Source: a virus
Virus record (IMG/VR): IMGVR_UViG_3300045995_000532
Span: 1-64,000 of that record
DNA length: 64,000 nucleotides
Strand: one strand, 5' to 3'
Numbering within the stretch: the stretch's first letter is position 1; the number at the start of each line of letters is the position of its first letter. The notes under the pieces were generated by a model. The model saw nothing but the letters and a program-made list of their open reading frames with translations, searched no databases and was not told the DNA's origin. A program made the position numbers and the translations under genes. Of the stretch, positions 45,744-54,170 are shown piece by piece.

Positions 45744-47683
45744 CGGGTGAGCTCCTCAGTGGTAAACGGAAGTTCGTCCTGGAGCCGCACCAGCGCGGTC
45801 TGGCGGTCCCGGTTGTAGATGGACTCGTAGGAGTCACCGCGGTTGAATGCGCTGTTCTCCATGTCGACACGGTTGGTGTTGCGCCGATCGGACGGATCCA
45901 CGATCGCGAGCGACGCGTGCGACATCGACAGGGAGGCGACCCGCCCCTTGTTGCCGTGCCGGCTCTTGAGGATCTTCACCTTCAGTTCCGAGTGCACCGC
46001 GCCGGCCAGGGAAGCATCGGCGATCGCATTGGCCTCCCATGGCCGGTAGATCCCGAACAGGAAGTCGGCGGTCTCCTCCACGGCGCCGGCATCGCGAGCA
46101 TCGTCCTCGCTGATCGGCTCACCAGGTTTCGCGGACCGGTTCACCTGGGAGGGCACGATGATGGCAACCTCGTGCTCCTTAGCTAGCCGCTTGAGGTCCA
46201 TGATCGCGTTGGTGACACGCTCGTACTGGTCCTTGCCGCGTTGGGCCCTGGCGTAGTAGCCGAGGTAGTCCACGAAGACCAGCTGGGCGACCTCGCCGGT
46301 CTCCTCCGCGAACTCGTCCATGAGGGCGCCGAACTCGCTCGAGGACACCATGTTCTCGTCAACAAGCCGCAAGAGCGGGAAAAGATTCTCCAGTTCCGTA
46401 TCGCTCATTGCCGGGTGGAAGAACCGGGCGATGCGCCGCAGCCGGTTCCACGTCTCCGCCACGGTCAACTCAAGAGTGATGAACAAGCAGGGGAGATTTC
46501 GGTTGTAATAGGCGATACATGCCAGTATGACCGATTTGCCCACCCCTGTTCTGGCAAGCGGGACAGTTACGGACCCGGGGCGCAGGCCTGGCTTCAGCAG
46601 TGCATCGAGGGTGGGCCAGCCGAGCTTGATGCCTGGCTTGGATGACTCCAGTTCGCGCAGTTTCCACGCGGACTCACCCACGGAGTAGACACGCTTGTCG
46701 CGCATGTCCGCTTCAGCGAGCTGGGCCATGATGTCGGCCCAGCCATGGTTCTGCCCGGGGGCCAACCAGTCCGACCAGTCCTTGACGTCGGGAACCTCCA
46801 CGACGCGCGCCTTGGCCCCCAGGACGTCCCGTAGCTTCAGGGCGGCCCGCTTCCCGGTGTCGTCGTTGTCGAGGCCGATGTAGACCCTCTTGGCGTTCTC
46901 GAAGTAGCGCGCGAAACCCTTCTGTCCGTCCGGCCATGCCTCAGCGCCGGCAAGCCCGACCACGCGGATCTTGCGGGCACGTACATCCGGCGAAGCGGAT
47001 AGACATTGCTGGCAAATAAGACAATCCATCTCGCCCTCTGTGATGAGGACGAACTCTGCGCCGCGCAGGGCATCGGCGTTATACAGACGGACGTTCTCGC
47101 CAGGCGTGGTGACGTACTTCCCGAGCGGGTCCTTGCCGCGCAGCTGGACGACCTGCTGGCTGGACAGGTACGGGATGACGATCTTCCCAGAGAGGAACTC
47201 CCAACCCTTCTCGTTCAACAGCCCGGTCTCGCGGACCTCAGCCCGGGTGTACCCGCCAGGAACTCCAACACCATCCAAGCCGTCGATCAGGCTGACGCCG
47301 CGGGGGTGGTAGCCGAACCGCGCCTTGGCGATCGTGTCGTCGGAGAGGCCGCGGTGGCGCAGGTAGTCGAGCATCGGGGTGTTACCAGCCAAGGCAGCGA
47401 CGGCGGCCGTGAGATAGAGCTCGTTGATCTCTAGTCGGCGGGACGGCTTGAACGCGGGGGCCGACTCCTTGACTTCATCGCCGAAGTGCTCAAGCAGTGT
47501 CCGATATCCACCGGATTGTCCGCATATCTTGCAATCGAATCCACCAGACTCAGAGTTGATGTAGAGCTTGCCCTTACGGTGGGACTCCCCGCAAAAGAAA
47601 CACTGGAGGGTCAACTCCTTGCCGCTGGTCCGGTAGACCTCCAGGCCCTTGGTCTTGAGGTAGGTCTCGATGTCTTCGGTCAT
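45740..47683 (-). CDS. Replicative primase-helicase, T7 gp4-like
   Basis: A 647-aa fusion. The zinc-binding primase domain has Cys28/Cys31, His35 and Cys51/Cys54. The TOPRIM core is ITEGEMD (214-220, Glu216) and GLDNDD (270-275). The RecA-like helicase has Walker A RTGVGKS (378-384), Walker B LVFVDYLGY, and a C-terminal Arg-finger-like KSRHGNKGR. It would unwind the fork 5'-3' and prime the lagging strand. The ATG at 47683 is chosen over 47770 because GAGAGGAGG precedes it. A large hairpin lies in its leader. Confidence 0.92.
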   Translation of the reverse strand: MTEDIETYLKTKGLEVYRTSGKELTLQCFFCGESHRKGKLYINSESGGFDCKICGQSGGYRTLLEHFGDEVKESAPAFKPSRRLEINELYLTAAVAALAGNTPMLDYLRHRGLSDDTIAKARFGYHPRGVSLIDGLDGVGVPGGYTRAEVRETGLLNEKGWEFLSGKIVIPYLSSQQVVQLRGKDPLGKYVTTPGENVRLYNADALRGAEFVLITEGEMDCLICQQCLSASPDVRARKIRVVGLAGAEAWPDGQKGFARYFENAKRVYIGLDNDDTGKRAALKLRDVLGAKARVVEVPDVKDWSDWLAPGQNHGWADIMAQLAEADMRDKRVYSVGESAWKLRELESSKPGIKLGWPTLDALLKPGLRPGSVTVPLARTGVGKSVILACIAYYNRNLPCLFITLELTVAETWNRLRRIARFFHPAMSDTELENLFPLLRLVDENMVSSSEFGALMDEFAEETGEVAQLVFVDYLGYYARAQRGKDQYERVTNAIMDLKRLAKEHEVAIIVPSQVNRSAKPGEPISEDDARDAGAVEETADFLFGIYRPWEANAIADASLAGAVHSELKVKILKSRHGNKGRVASLSMSHASLAIVDPSDRRNTNRVDMENSAFNRGDSYESIYNRDRQTALVRLQDELPFTTEELTR

Positions 47684-47714
47684 ACTGAACGACCTCCTCT
47701 CGTGGGTGGGCGGG

Positions 47715-47753
47715 AGATCCGGCAGACAAGCAGCACACTTGCCTGCCGGATCT
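47715..47753 (-). promoter_or_regulatory. Long leader hairpin before the primase-helicase
   Basis: AGATCCGGCAG-CAAG (47715-47725, 47727-47730) pairs with CTTG-CTGCCGGATCT (47738-47741, 47743-47753) with one mismatch. On the minus strand it lies 32 bases upstream of the ATG, just before the GAGAGGAGG ribosome site. Attenuation or translation control is possible. Confidence 0.6.
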
Positions 47754-47878
47754 GATCTGAGGGACGCCATGGTGGGTCGTTTACAGACGAGCGTTTCGGG
47801 CTTTCACCTAGCGCTGCCGTCCCGACCTAGCCGGGGATCACGCCCGTCCGGGCGACTAGTACAAACTCGGACATATCA

Positions 47879-48379
47879 TCAGAAAGGAGGCTCCGAGTCG
47901 TTCGCCCACGGGTCAGCAGAGTCGTTCGCGTCCGCAGCGGTCGCGCGGGCGTCAACGATCGTGCAGTAGTAGCCGAGCGTGCCGTCCTTCTTCTTCTGCG
48001 GTGCCTGATGTGCAACAAGCACCTCGCAGACAAGCCCTTCAACGAGGTCGGTGTCGACGTCCTGGCCGACCTCCACCGGAGCGCCCTGCAGCGACTCGTA
48101 CAGCACCTTCGCCACCGAGTCGGCCCGGGTGGACACCTTCGCGTCGGAGTCGACGTTGATGGTGTCCCCGGAACTGTCGCCGGCGGTGATCTTGAAGTTC
48201 CAGCGCCACTTGTCGAACGTCGCCTTCTGTCCCACACGGGCCGTGCCGTTCTTCACCGCGGCGTGATGGGCCTTGTACTCGAACTCGACCTTTGTCTCCA
48301 CCACGGACTCCAGGCGGGCGCGGAGCCAGCCCTCCTCGAAGTGGTATTCGGACTCTTCAACGACTGTTGCCTTGGCCAT
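47879..48379 (-). CDS. SSB-like protein, 166 aa
   Basis: A strand-rich body (VETKVEFEYKAHHAAVKNGT, RWNFKITAGDSSGDTINVDS) and an acidic tip ending DSEPPF, the characteristic C-terminal tail of SSB proteins that recruits partners. It lies between the Sak4-like ATPase and the primase-helicase, as SSB genes do in phage recombination modules. Direct OB-fold motif recognition is weak, so the assignment rests on the tail and context. Confidence 0.6.
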   Translation of the reverse strand: MAKATVVEESEYHFEEGWLRARLESVVETKVEFEYKAHHAAVKNGTARVGQKATFDKWRWNFKITAGDSSGDTINVDSDAKVSTRADSVAKVLYESLQGAPVEVGQDVDTDLVEGLVCEVLVAHQAPQKKKDGTLGYYCTIVDARATAADANDSADPWANDSEPPF

Positions 48380-48411
48380 GCGTTCCTCTTCCTACGTGCG
48401 TGATCGAACGG

Positions 48412-49620
48412 TCAGCTGAGCGCCTTCTTGCGGGCGGTCACCGCGCCGGTGTGCTCGTCGTGCCAGTCGGCCTTGTCCTTGTGAGCGATGTAGAAGTCCT
48501 TCAGTCCTTCAGGACCATCGATCGCCGTGATGGCCTTGATCCGCTCGAGGTAGTCGATCTCGTCGCTGGCGACCACCCCGCCGAGCTCTTCGGTCGTCAA
48601 CGCGATCGCCTCGTAGTGAGCCAGTTCCCCCTCAGAGACAACCGGCTCGGCCGCGACAGCGGTGATGGCATCCTCTGCAGCGACCTGGGCGGCGATCGCA
48701 GCCTTCGGATCCTCCTTCTTCACGGCAGCCTTCTTGGCCGCCTTGCGCGGAACCTTCGTGGCGTCCGGCTCTACCGCACCACCCTTGATGTCCGGGCCGG
48801 CGACGTCGGCAGCAACCTGGTCAGCAGGGGTCTGTTCGGTCACTACAGTGGCCTGGCCGTACTTCGCAGCCTGACCTGCCAGAGCGTCGGTGATCTGAGT
48901 GAAGTCGCTGGACTTGAACTCCACTGACGTCTCATCCAGCAGGCCCGCGGGGGAGCGCAGGATCGGGAACTTCGGTGACGCACGCCAGGAGATCTTGCGG
49001 ACAACCTTGCGCGAAGCCTGGGCCTTGGCCTTCTCGGCATCGCTCGCGTTATCGTCAACGCCGATGCCCCAGTCGGTGTGGATCCACCCAATGAAGGGAA
49101 ACTCCTTGGGCAGGTCGATCTTCGTGCCGCCAATCAGGTCAGGCTCGTACTCCTGAGAGTCAAACTTGTCCTTGAGGTGCACGTTGACGATGACGTGCAA
49201 CGGCAGTCGCTGGAGCTTGTCGAGGATGGTGGACATCGACGCCTTCAGGTCGCCCCACGCCTTAAAGCCATCCATGGACGTCATGCCATCACGGCGCATG
49301 ATGCCGTTGGCCACGTGAGCGGACAGGACGGAGAAGGTGTCCACCACGACCGTCTGGTACGGGAAACTCGGCCGCTGGGCCTGCAGGGCCAGGTAGTCGA
49401 GGGCCTCGTTGGCGGCCTTCTCGGAGGGGATCTCGATGTACGGCGTGCCGGTGATCGCCAGCGATGCGGCACCACCACGGTCGGCCATCAGGAAGATGGG
49501 CGCGGGTGCCTGCGCGGCGAAGGGGGTCTTGCCAGACCCAGGCTGGCCAAACAGGAGGATTCGGTAGCGGTCCTGTCCGTCCAAGAACTGACTGAACGAG
49601 GCCGTCTTAATCGTTATCGG
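48412..49620 (-). CDS. Sak4-like RecA-fold ATPase
   Basis: Walker A GQPGSGKT (26-33) and Walker B TVVVDTF near 92 begin a RecA-like fold with no second ATPase repeat. The rest is helical, and a Lys/Ala/Glu-rich linker (residues 270-310) precedes a helical C-terminus. Phage Sak4 proteins anneal or exchange single strands with an SSB partner, which is the adjacent gene here. The ATG at 49620 has AAGGGA upstream. The long Ala/Lys/Asp tail is unusual for the family. Confidence 0.8.
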   Translation of the reverse strand, partial: PITIKTASFSQFLDGQDRYRILLFGQPGSGKTPFAAQAPAPIFLMADRGGAASLAITGTPYIEIPSEKAANEALDYLALQAQRPSFPYQTVVVDTFSVLSAHVANGIMRRDGMTSMDGFKAWGDLKASMSTILDKLQRLPLHVIVNVHLKDKFDSQEYEPDLIGGTKIDLPKEFPFIGWIHTDWGIGVDDNASDAEKAKAQASRKVVRKISWRASPKFPILRSPAGLLDETSVEFKSSDFTQITDALAGQAAKYGQATVVTEQTPADQVAADVAGPDIKGGAVEPDATKVPRKAAKKAAVKKEDPKAAIAAQVAAEDAITAVAAEPVVSEGELAHYEAIALTTEELGGVVASDEIDYLERIKAITAIDGPEGLKDFYIAHKDKADWHDEHTGAVTARKKALS

Positions 49621-50503
49621 CATCGAGTTTCCCTTCGATTGATGTGCGCATGAGATAATCGACTGCATTTAGTAGGAAATCGGCACTATCTCGAAACCCG
49701 CCCAGCGCCCTGTTACACGCTCCGCAGAGCAGGCCCCGCACGTACCCGGAAGTGTGGTCGTGGTCGATTGAAAGACGGCGGTCGTCCTCAACTCCAGAGC
49801 AGATGGCGCAGACACCATTTTGGTCGGCGAGCAGCACATTGTATTCATCAGGGGTTATGTTGTATAACGCCATGATGTAGTTTGACCGAATCTGATCGCG
49901 CAGGTCCGGATCATCGCGATACTTCTCACGTCGCTTCTTCCGTCGGTCCGATGCCCATTCCGGGTCAATTCGTGACTTGTGGGCTTTCCAATCCGCGTGC
50001 TGAGCCCTCATGTAGTCTCCGTAGTCACGGTCGGCTACCCTGCGCTTAGTCCGAAAACAGGAGACGCACAGTTCCGTCGCGCTTGAGTATTGTCGACGCT
50101 CCGGGTGGCATGTCGAAGCAATCAGACTTACGCGCACCTTGGCCAGATCCCCTGGCACGTGACTTTCTTGACCGTATGCTCTTCGTGGGCGGCCGTGAGT
50201 TCTTCGATACTCCGCGCCTATGGCGCGCTGCCGAAGAACAAAGTCAGGATCCTGTCGGCGCCTCGCCCTGTAGCAAGGCTGACATAACCCCTCGCCAGTA
50301 ACCTTGGCGCGCTCAGGGTGGCAAGTTGCCCGGGGTGACGTCTTCCGGCGAGCTCGCTCAAGTTCAGCGAAGACCGGATCGTCACGCCGGCGCCTAGCTA
50401 CATAACACGACTGACATAGCCCGTCACCAGTAACCCTCGCCCGCAGCGGGTGGCATGTCGCGCGAGGAGGAGACGACCTTGCGACATCAAGCTTCGCTGT
50501 CAT
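49607..50503 (-). CDS. Endonuclease VII-like HNH nuclease with zinc repeats
   Basis: The C-terminal part carries the recombination endonuclease VII signature: GVCAICSGVEDDRRLSIDHD and then TSGYVRGLLCGACNRALGGF. The N-terminal 140 residues contain three repeats of a TCHP..(A/R)..T..(G)LC.(S/P)CY.ARRR module, each a likely zinc knuckle with a basic helix. A fourth copy sits in the neighbouring gene. Endo VII resolves branched DNA. The ATG at 50503 is coupled to the upstream stop (TGATG). Confidence 0.82.
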   Translation of the reverse strand: MTAKLDVARSSPPRATCHPLRARVTGDGLCQSCYVARRRRDDPVFAELERARRKTSPRATCHPERAKVTGEGLCQPCYRARRRQDPDFVLRQRAIGAEYRRTHGRPRRAYGQESHVPGDLAKVRVSLIASTCHPERRQYSSATELCVSCFRTKRRVADRDYGDYMRAQHADWKAHKSRIDPEWASDRRKKRREKYRDDPDLRDQIRSNYIMALYNITPDEYNVLLADQNGVCAICSGVEDDRRLSIDHDHTSGYVRGLLCGACNRALGGFRDSADFLLNAVDYLMRTSIEGKLDADND

Positions 50504-50718
50504 GCGATGTCTCCGTTGGTTGCCTTGGGATACTTCTTCCGCGGGTGCGTCTTCCGGTACTCGAGCACCCATGCCGCCTGGTAGGCCCGCATCTGCTGCG
50601 CATACACGGGGTCATCCCGGCGCCGGCGGGCGTTGTAGCAGGACGGGCACAGTCCGTCCCGCGTCACCTGCGCTCGTGACGGATGGCAGGTCGCCCTGGG
50701 GGCGTTCGCTCTAGCCAT
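50500..50718 (-). CDS. 72-aa single zinc-knuckle protein
   Basis: Contains one ATCHPSRAQVTRDGLCPSC module (residues 9-27) followed by YNARRRRDDPVYAQQMRAY, closely matching the repeats of the adjacent endonuclease. It probably arose by module duplication or by splitting of the nuclease gene. It may bind DNA and help target the nuclease. Confidence 0.65.
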   Translation of the reverse strand: MARANAPRATCHPSRAQVTRDGLCPSCYNARRRRDDPVYAQQMRAYQAAWVLEYRKTHPRKKYPKATNGDIA

Positions 50719-50724
50719 GGGTAT

Positions 50725-50973
50725 TTACGGCTCCTTTTCGATAACCCCGATGCGCCGCAGATCGGCAACAAGATTCAGATGAGCCCGATGGTCCGATGGG
50801 CCGAAGTGAGTTCCCACCGTGCCGTTGCCGTCCTCGCCGTAAATGACGACCCCGCACTTGGTCTTACGCATCCGAACTCCACAGTCGAGAAGCCCCTTCA
50901 GGAGTTCCTTCGATTGCTCAGGCAGGCCCGACCGGGCGATCAGTCGGCTCAGGTCCGGCCTAGGCGGGGGCAT
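50725..50973 (-). CDS. Hypothetical protein, 82 aa
   Basis: The ATG at 50973 follows GTGAGCCAG and overlaps the DUF4406 gene. Helical start (LSRLIARSGLPEQSKELLKG) then VVIYGEDGNGTVGTHFGPSD and a C-terminal helix. No family is recognised. Confidence 0.55.
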   Translation of the reverse strand: MPPPRPDLSRLIARSGLPEQSKELLKGLLDCGVRMRKTKCGVVIYGEDGNGTVGTHFGPSDHRAHLNLVADLRRIGVIEKEP

Positions 50974-51706
50974 CTGGCTCACTGATCCGGTCAATCTCGT
51001 CGACGAGGCAGGCGATAGCCTTCTCGAGGTCATGCACGCTGGCTGCATGCCACAGGTAAGTCAGCGCGTTCCCGCAGTTGAAGTTCCAGTGCCGGGCGAT
51101 CTGGACGCACTCCACACCAGGACCGCCCGTCCACTGGGATCCGCTGGGGCCCATCACGTCCGCCACCGCAAGCGCCAGGCGCGCCTCGTCGTCTGCGACC
51201 TGAGCCGTGTAAGCCGAAGCGTCCGCCTCGGCCCACGCGTCCGATTCGTTGCGAGCTTGCAGTGCGCTGGTCACACGGCTCACCGGTGTGTCCGCGACAG
51301 CGCGGATGAGCTCCCTGGTATTGAGCAGCACCTGTGCAGTCATAAGCTGGTTGACTGCGCGGAAATCATCGAGGTAGCCGGCCTGAAGCCCAAGCGCGGC
51401 GGCCACGCTCAGTTCGGCGACCGATCGAGCGTCATCCTCCCAGCCGGGCAGCAGGCATATGGCCTCCGCATGGGCAGCGATCCAGGCCACATCCTCACCG
51501 AGCGACTCGCGTGCACTAAAGCGATGCGTGCCGTCGGCGAGTTCCTCGAAGGACACCCCTTCGGGCAGGATTCCGCGATCCAAGTCCCGCTCGACAGGCT
51601 CGAACACGTCATGCCCCCAGTCGCAGAGCACACTGAAAGCCGTCGTGGATGCAGGGAAGTTGAACCGGGGGACACCGACCATGGGGCCGGAGATGAAGAT
51701 CCTCAT
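50960..51706 (-). CDS. DUF4406 - DUF3310 fusion protein
   Basis: The N-terminal half begins MRIFISGPMVGVPRFNFPAS, the DUF4406 start (a nucleoside 2-deoxyribosyltransferase-like fold), with the catalytic-type CLLPGWEDDARSVAELSVAA block. The C-terminal segment from about residue 200 (GVECVQIARHWNFNCGNALT; then YLWHAASVHDLEKAIACLVD) follows the DUF3310 pattern of phages. Both families are linked to nucleotide metabolism, but activity is not shown. The 248-aa length fits a two-domain fusion. Confidence 0.75.
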   Translation of the reverse strand: MRIFISGPMVGVPRFNFPASTTAFSVLCDWGHDVFEPVERDLDRGILPEGVSFEELADGTHRFSARESLGEDVAWIAAHAEAICLLPGWEDDARSVAELSVAAALGLQAGYLDDFRAVNQLMTAQVLLNTRELIRAVADTPVSRVTSALQARNESDAWAEADASAYTAQVADDEARLALAVADVMGPSGSQWTGGPGVECVQIARHWNFNCGNALTYLWHAASVHDLEKAIACLVDEIDRISEPDAPA

Positions 51707-52626
51707 CAGTCGTCAACACCTTCCTGGAAGTCGGGCAGTGGGGCCTGGCCGCAGACGTCCCGCCAGGCGCAGAAGTTGCACTTCTTGGTGTCCGTCGTCA
51801 TGGGATGCACGCCGGCGCGCTGAGCGCGGATGTACTCACGGATGTGCACCATGAGGCGGCGGTAGTGAGCCTCAGTGCGCTGACCGGTGTTGTGGGCCTT
51901 GAACTCGCCGTTGCGGATCGCCAGCCACCTGCCGGCACGTCCCATCGGCGGATGATCTTCGGGGGTTCCGCCCCACATACTCAGCCCCTTGGACTCGACA
52001 CGGTCCATAAGGTCGTAGAACGACGGCATGGCCAGGAAGTCCGTCCAGAACGCATCTTGCAAGGACGCGTAGGAGTAGACGGTCCATTGGTTCGCGTATT
52101 GGAGATGGTCAGGCCGAAGGCCCGTTTTTAGGTCATCTACTGAGAGGTACGGAATGCCATAGTTGAAGCGAATCCCGAGGCGGTCCACGGTGCCGTGCAA
52201 GGTGTGGTCTTCGCCGTCGATCCTCAGTGGCACGTTGAAGGTGTGCTCGACGCCGAGCAGGACGAACTTGTCGTGACGGATCCACTCCGCGGCCGCCTTG
52301 ATACCCGCCCTGCCCTGAGCAAGATCCAAGGCCCAGGTGTGCCCGCGCACCCACTCGTTGGGGAACCCTTCACTGATCTCTGCGGCGTGCTCAGGGGACC
52401 AGTAGTGCTCGAAGGTCGCCAAGGCCACCTTCTCAGCGTCCTCGCGGCCCTCATGGTGAAGCTGCTGGAAGATCTGCATGGCGTAGTGGATGTGGGTGCC
52501 GAGGATCGTCGCCGACAACCTGGCCGGCTCGATGCCGTTGGCGCGGCCGAGGATGTCATAGTGCTGGCGCGCCGCACAATACGAGAAGGACGACAGTGAA
52601 CTCTGGCGGATGAGGATTCGACTCAC
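51706..52626 (-). CDS. PD-(D/E)XK nuclease, Cas4/RecB-like
   Basis: The GTG at 52626 gives 306 aa: SYCAARQHYDILGRANG (N-terminal Cys), then GVEHTFNVPLRIDGEDHTLH, HGTVDRLGIRF and SVDDLKTGLRP (the D-x-K catalytic pair), YANQWTVYSYA, and C-terminal KCNFCAWRDVCG. One N-terminal and three C-terminal Cys suggest the iron-sulphur cluster of Cas4/AddB-type nucleases. Together with Sak4 and SSB it forms a recombination module. Confidence 0.85.
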   Translation of the reverse strand: MSRILIRQSSLSSFSYCAARQHYDILGRANGIEPARLSATILGTHIHYAMQIFQQLHHEGREDAEKVALATFEHYWSPEHAAEISEGFPNEWVRGHTWALDLAQGRAGIKAAAEWIRHDKFVLLGVEHTFNVPLRIDGEDHTLHGTVDRLGIRFNYGIPYLSVDDLKTGLRPDHLQYANQWTVYSYASLQDAFWTDFLAMPSFYDLMDRVESKGLSMWGGTPEDHPPMGRAGRWLAIRNGEFKAHNTGQRTEAHYRRLMVHIREYIRAQRAGVHPMTTDTKKCNFCAWRDVCGQAPLPDFQEGVDD

Positions 52627-52985
52627 GCCCCCCCGGTGGCATGCGCATTGCGCTTGCGCAGGCAAACCTCGACGGAATCGGGGATGACGTCCTGCCTGCT
52701 GGTTTCACCGGCCATCGCATGCAGTTCGCACGGCCGACGGCCCCACCAACCGTGGTTGCGGCAGCTCGGGTCATCACCCTCCTGATGAGCACAGGAACAG
52801 CACCAGCAGTTGGTGCGCTGCACCATGGACCACGACGTCGTAGTGAGGTGTCGTTGCTCGATGACACCGTCATCCCAGCGCACCTCGTCCCACTCCATGA
52901 CCCCGGTCGCGGCGTCGTAGTGGTAGGCGGTGCGCTGGGATGGCTGGGGGTTGATGTTCGCCTTGTTGTAGGCGATGACGTTCAC
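52623..52985 (-). CDS. Hypothetical Cys/His-rich protein, 120 aa
   Basis: From the GTG at 52985. Contains CWCCSCAHQEGDDPSCRNHG and CELHAM, possible metal ligands, and an N-terminal beta segment (AYHYDAATGVMEWDEVRWDD). It overlaps the nuclease gene, so a role in DNA processing is possible. Confidence 0.55.
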   Translation of the reverse strand: MNVIAYNKANINPQPSQRTAYHYDAATGVMEWDEVRWDDGVIEQRHLTTTSWSMVQRTNCWCCSCAHQEGDDPSCRNHGWWGRRPCELHAMAGETSRQDVIPDSVEVCLRKRNAHATGGA

Positions 52986-53272
52986 CACTCCACCCTGGAC
53001 AGCAGAACGTGCCAGCCCGCGCACAGCGGATGCCTGCAGGTGGGGAACCTGTCCTTGTGGTCGACGTCACGATGCCACTGGGTGAGGACGGCCTCGAACT
53101 CGACAAATGGGGAGAAATCCGCGGGCTCCACCACGGTGGACAGGCGGTCCTCGAGGATGTCCATCGCCGTGTTGATCGCGCCGGCGCCGATGGGGTTCGA
53201 CGGGTACTGCTCAGCGAGGAACTCGGCCAGGCGTGAAACCTGAGACTCGAGCGTCTCGTGGGTGGTGGGCAT
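52982..53272 (-). CDS. Hypothetical protein, 96 aa
   Basis: AAGGAGACGG precedes the ATG at 53272. Helical N-terminus (QVSRLAEFLAEQYPSNPIGA; then AINTAMDILEDRLS), then CRHPLCAGWHVLL at the C-terminus with a Cys/His pair. It is the first gene of the leftward DNA-metabolism operon. Function is unknown. Confidence 0.6.
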   Translation of the reverse strand: MPTTHETLESQVSRLAEFLAEQYPSNPIGAGAINTAMDILEDRLSTVVEPADFSPFVEFEAVLTQWHRDVDHKDRFPTCRHPLCAGWHVLLSRVEW

Positions 53273-53640
53273 CCGTCTCCTTCCATGGGTACAAAAAGAG
53301 GGCGGCACCCACACCGCGGCCGAGGCCGTTCGTTGGATGCCGCCCTTGGCTCTTCAGCTCTGGGGGCCGTGGGAACCTCGTGGTTCGCCGCCGGCGACCT
53401 ACTGCTCAGGTCGTGATGAAGTTGTGGTCTGTACCGTAGCTCCCGCCTCCGACGCTCTTCGGCCGCGACGTTCTGACGGGTCGGTCAGGGCGCCGTCTGG
53501 TCATAGCGGACGAACCACTCTGCGCGACCGGCCACAACGTCTCACCCGGTCACCACTATTCCCTCCGCCTGCCTTCAGGGTCATCTTGTGGGGAGACACC
53601 GCATCGCAGGGGTGACAGGAACGAACAGGAGCTGGTTGAC
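53273..53640. promoter_or_regulatory. 368-bp divergent intergenic region
   Basis: No gene is evident. It contains AGGGCGGCA/TGCCGCCCT (53299-53307 with 53338-53346) around a 30-base loop, and the fourth copy of the conserved stem-loop family (53467-53497). It separates the leftward DNA-metabolism operon (starting 53272) from two rightward genes, so it should hold divergent promoters. Confidence 0.55.
53467..53497 (-). terminator. Conserved stem-loop, diverged (family copy 4)
   Basis: GACGTTCTGA, loop CGGGTCGG, then TCAGGGCGCCGTC: the loop is identical to copy 3, but the right arm has two mismatches. It lies in the divergent region, in the sense orientation shared by the other copies when read on the minus strand. 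Confidence 0.5.
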
Positions 53641-53886
53641 GTGGTGGGCACCAACGAAAACCCGGTCAAGTCGGACAATTCAGCCGAGCGTGAGATCAAC
53701 TCACTCGGCGTCGCACTCCTCGGGAATGCCGAAACCGCGAACTTGCGGCGCATCTCGATGTTCAACCTCCGGGCTGGCATCGAGGCTATCCGCGGATCGT
53801 ACGGCGGCCAGCTCGTCATCGTGGCCCCGCACAAGCCGGGGGATCCGATCGAGTTCATCTACGACGGCATGGCGACCCGCCGATAA
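53641..53886 (+). CDS. Hypothetical protein, 81 aa, plus strand
   Basis: CAGGAGC lies 9 bases before the GTG. Helix and strand content (INSLGVALLGNAETANLRRI; then GGQLVIVAPHKPGDPIEFIY). It is one of two plus-strand genes isolated between minus-strand blocks, suggesting a separately controlled unit. No family is recognised. Confidence 0.55.
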   Translation: MVGTNENPVKSDNSAEREINSLGVALLGNAETANLRRISMFNLRAGIEAIRGSYGGQLVIVAPHKPGDPIEFIYDGMATRR

Positions 53887-53888
53887 CC

Positions 53889-54170
53889 ATGAGGATCTCC
53901 TTGATCGCCGACCTCGACGACGGCACACGTGAGTACGCCACCACGGTGACCTACTGGGATCTGAGCCGCAACGAGCTCGGTCAGTTCGCCGCCATGCTCG
54001 CCGTGCGCCTCGCCGATGAGCTGCTCATCCCGCACACAGACCATGACAGCGCGAAGGCCATGACTTGGGAGTCACGGCCTTGGCACTGCGTCACCTCTGA
54101 CAGTGGATGCACTCACAGTTCTACCAGCGCAGACGACCCTGTCAAGCCGAACGGGCCCCACCCGACTTGA
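53889..54170 (+). CDS. Hypothetical protein, 93 aa, plus strand
   Basis: The ATG lies 2 bases after the previous stop. The first 55 residues look folded (ISLIADLDDGTREYATTVTY; then LGQFAAMLAVRLADELLI); the last 35 are polar and may be disordered. It converges with the tail-protein gene 54142-54396. Confidence 0.5.
   Translation: MRISLIADLDDGTREYATTVTYWDLSRNELGQFAAMLAVRLADELLIPHTDHDSAKAMTWESRPWHCVTSDSGCTHSSTSADDPVKPNGPHPT

Noticed and set aside
30406-53272. Integrase or excisionase in the maintenance block
   Set aside because: No tyrosine or serine recombinase motifs were seen in any frame-supported gene; small HTH-like proteins lack recombinase features.
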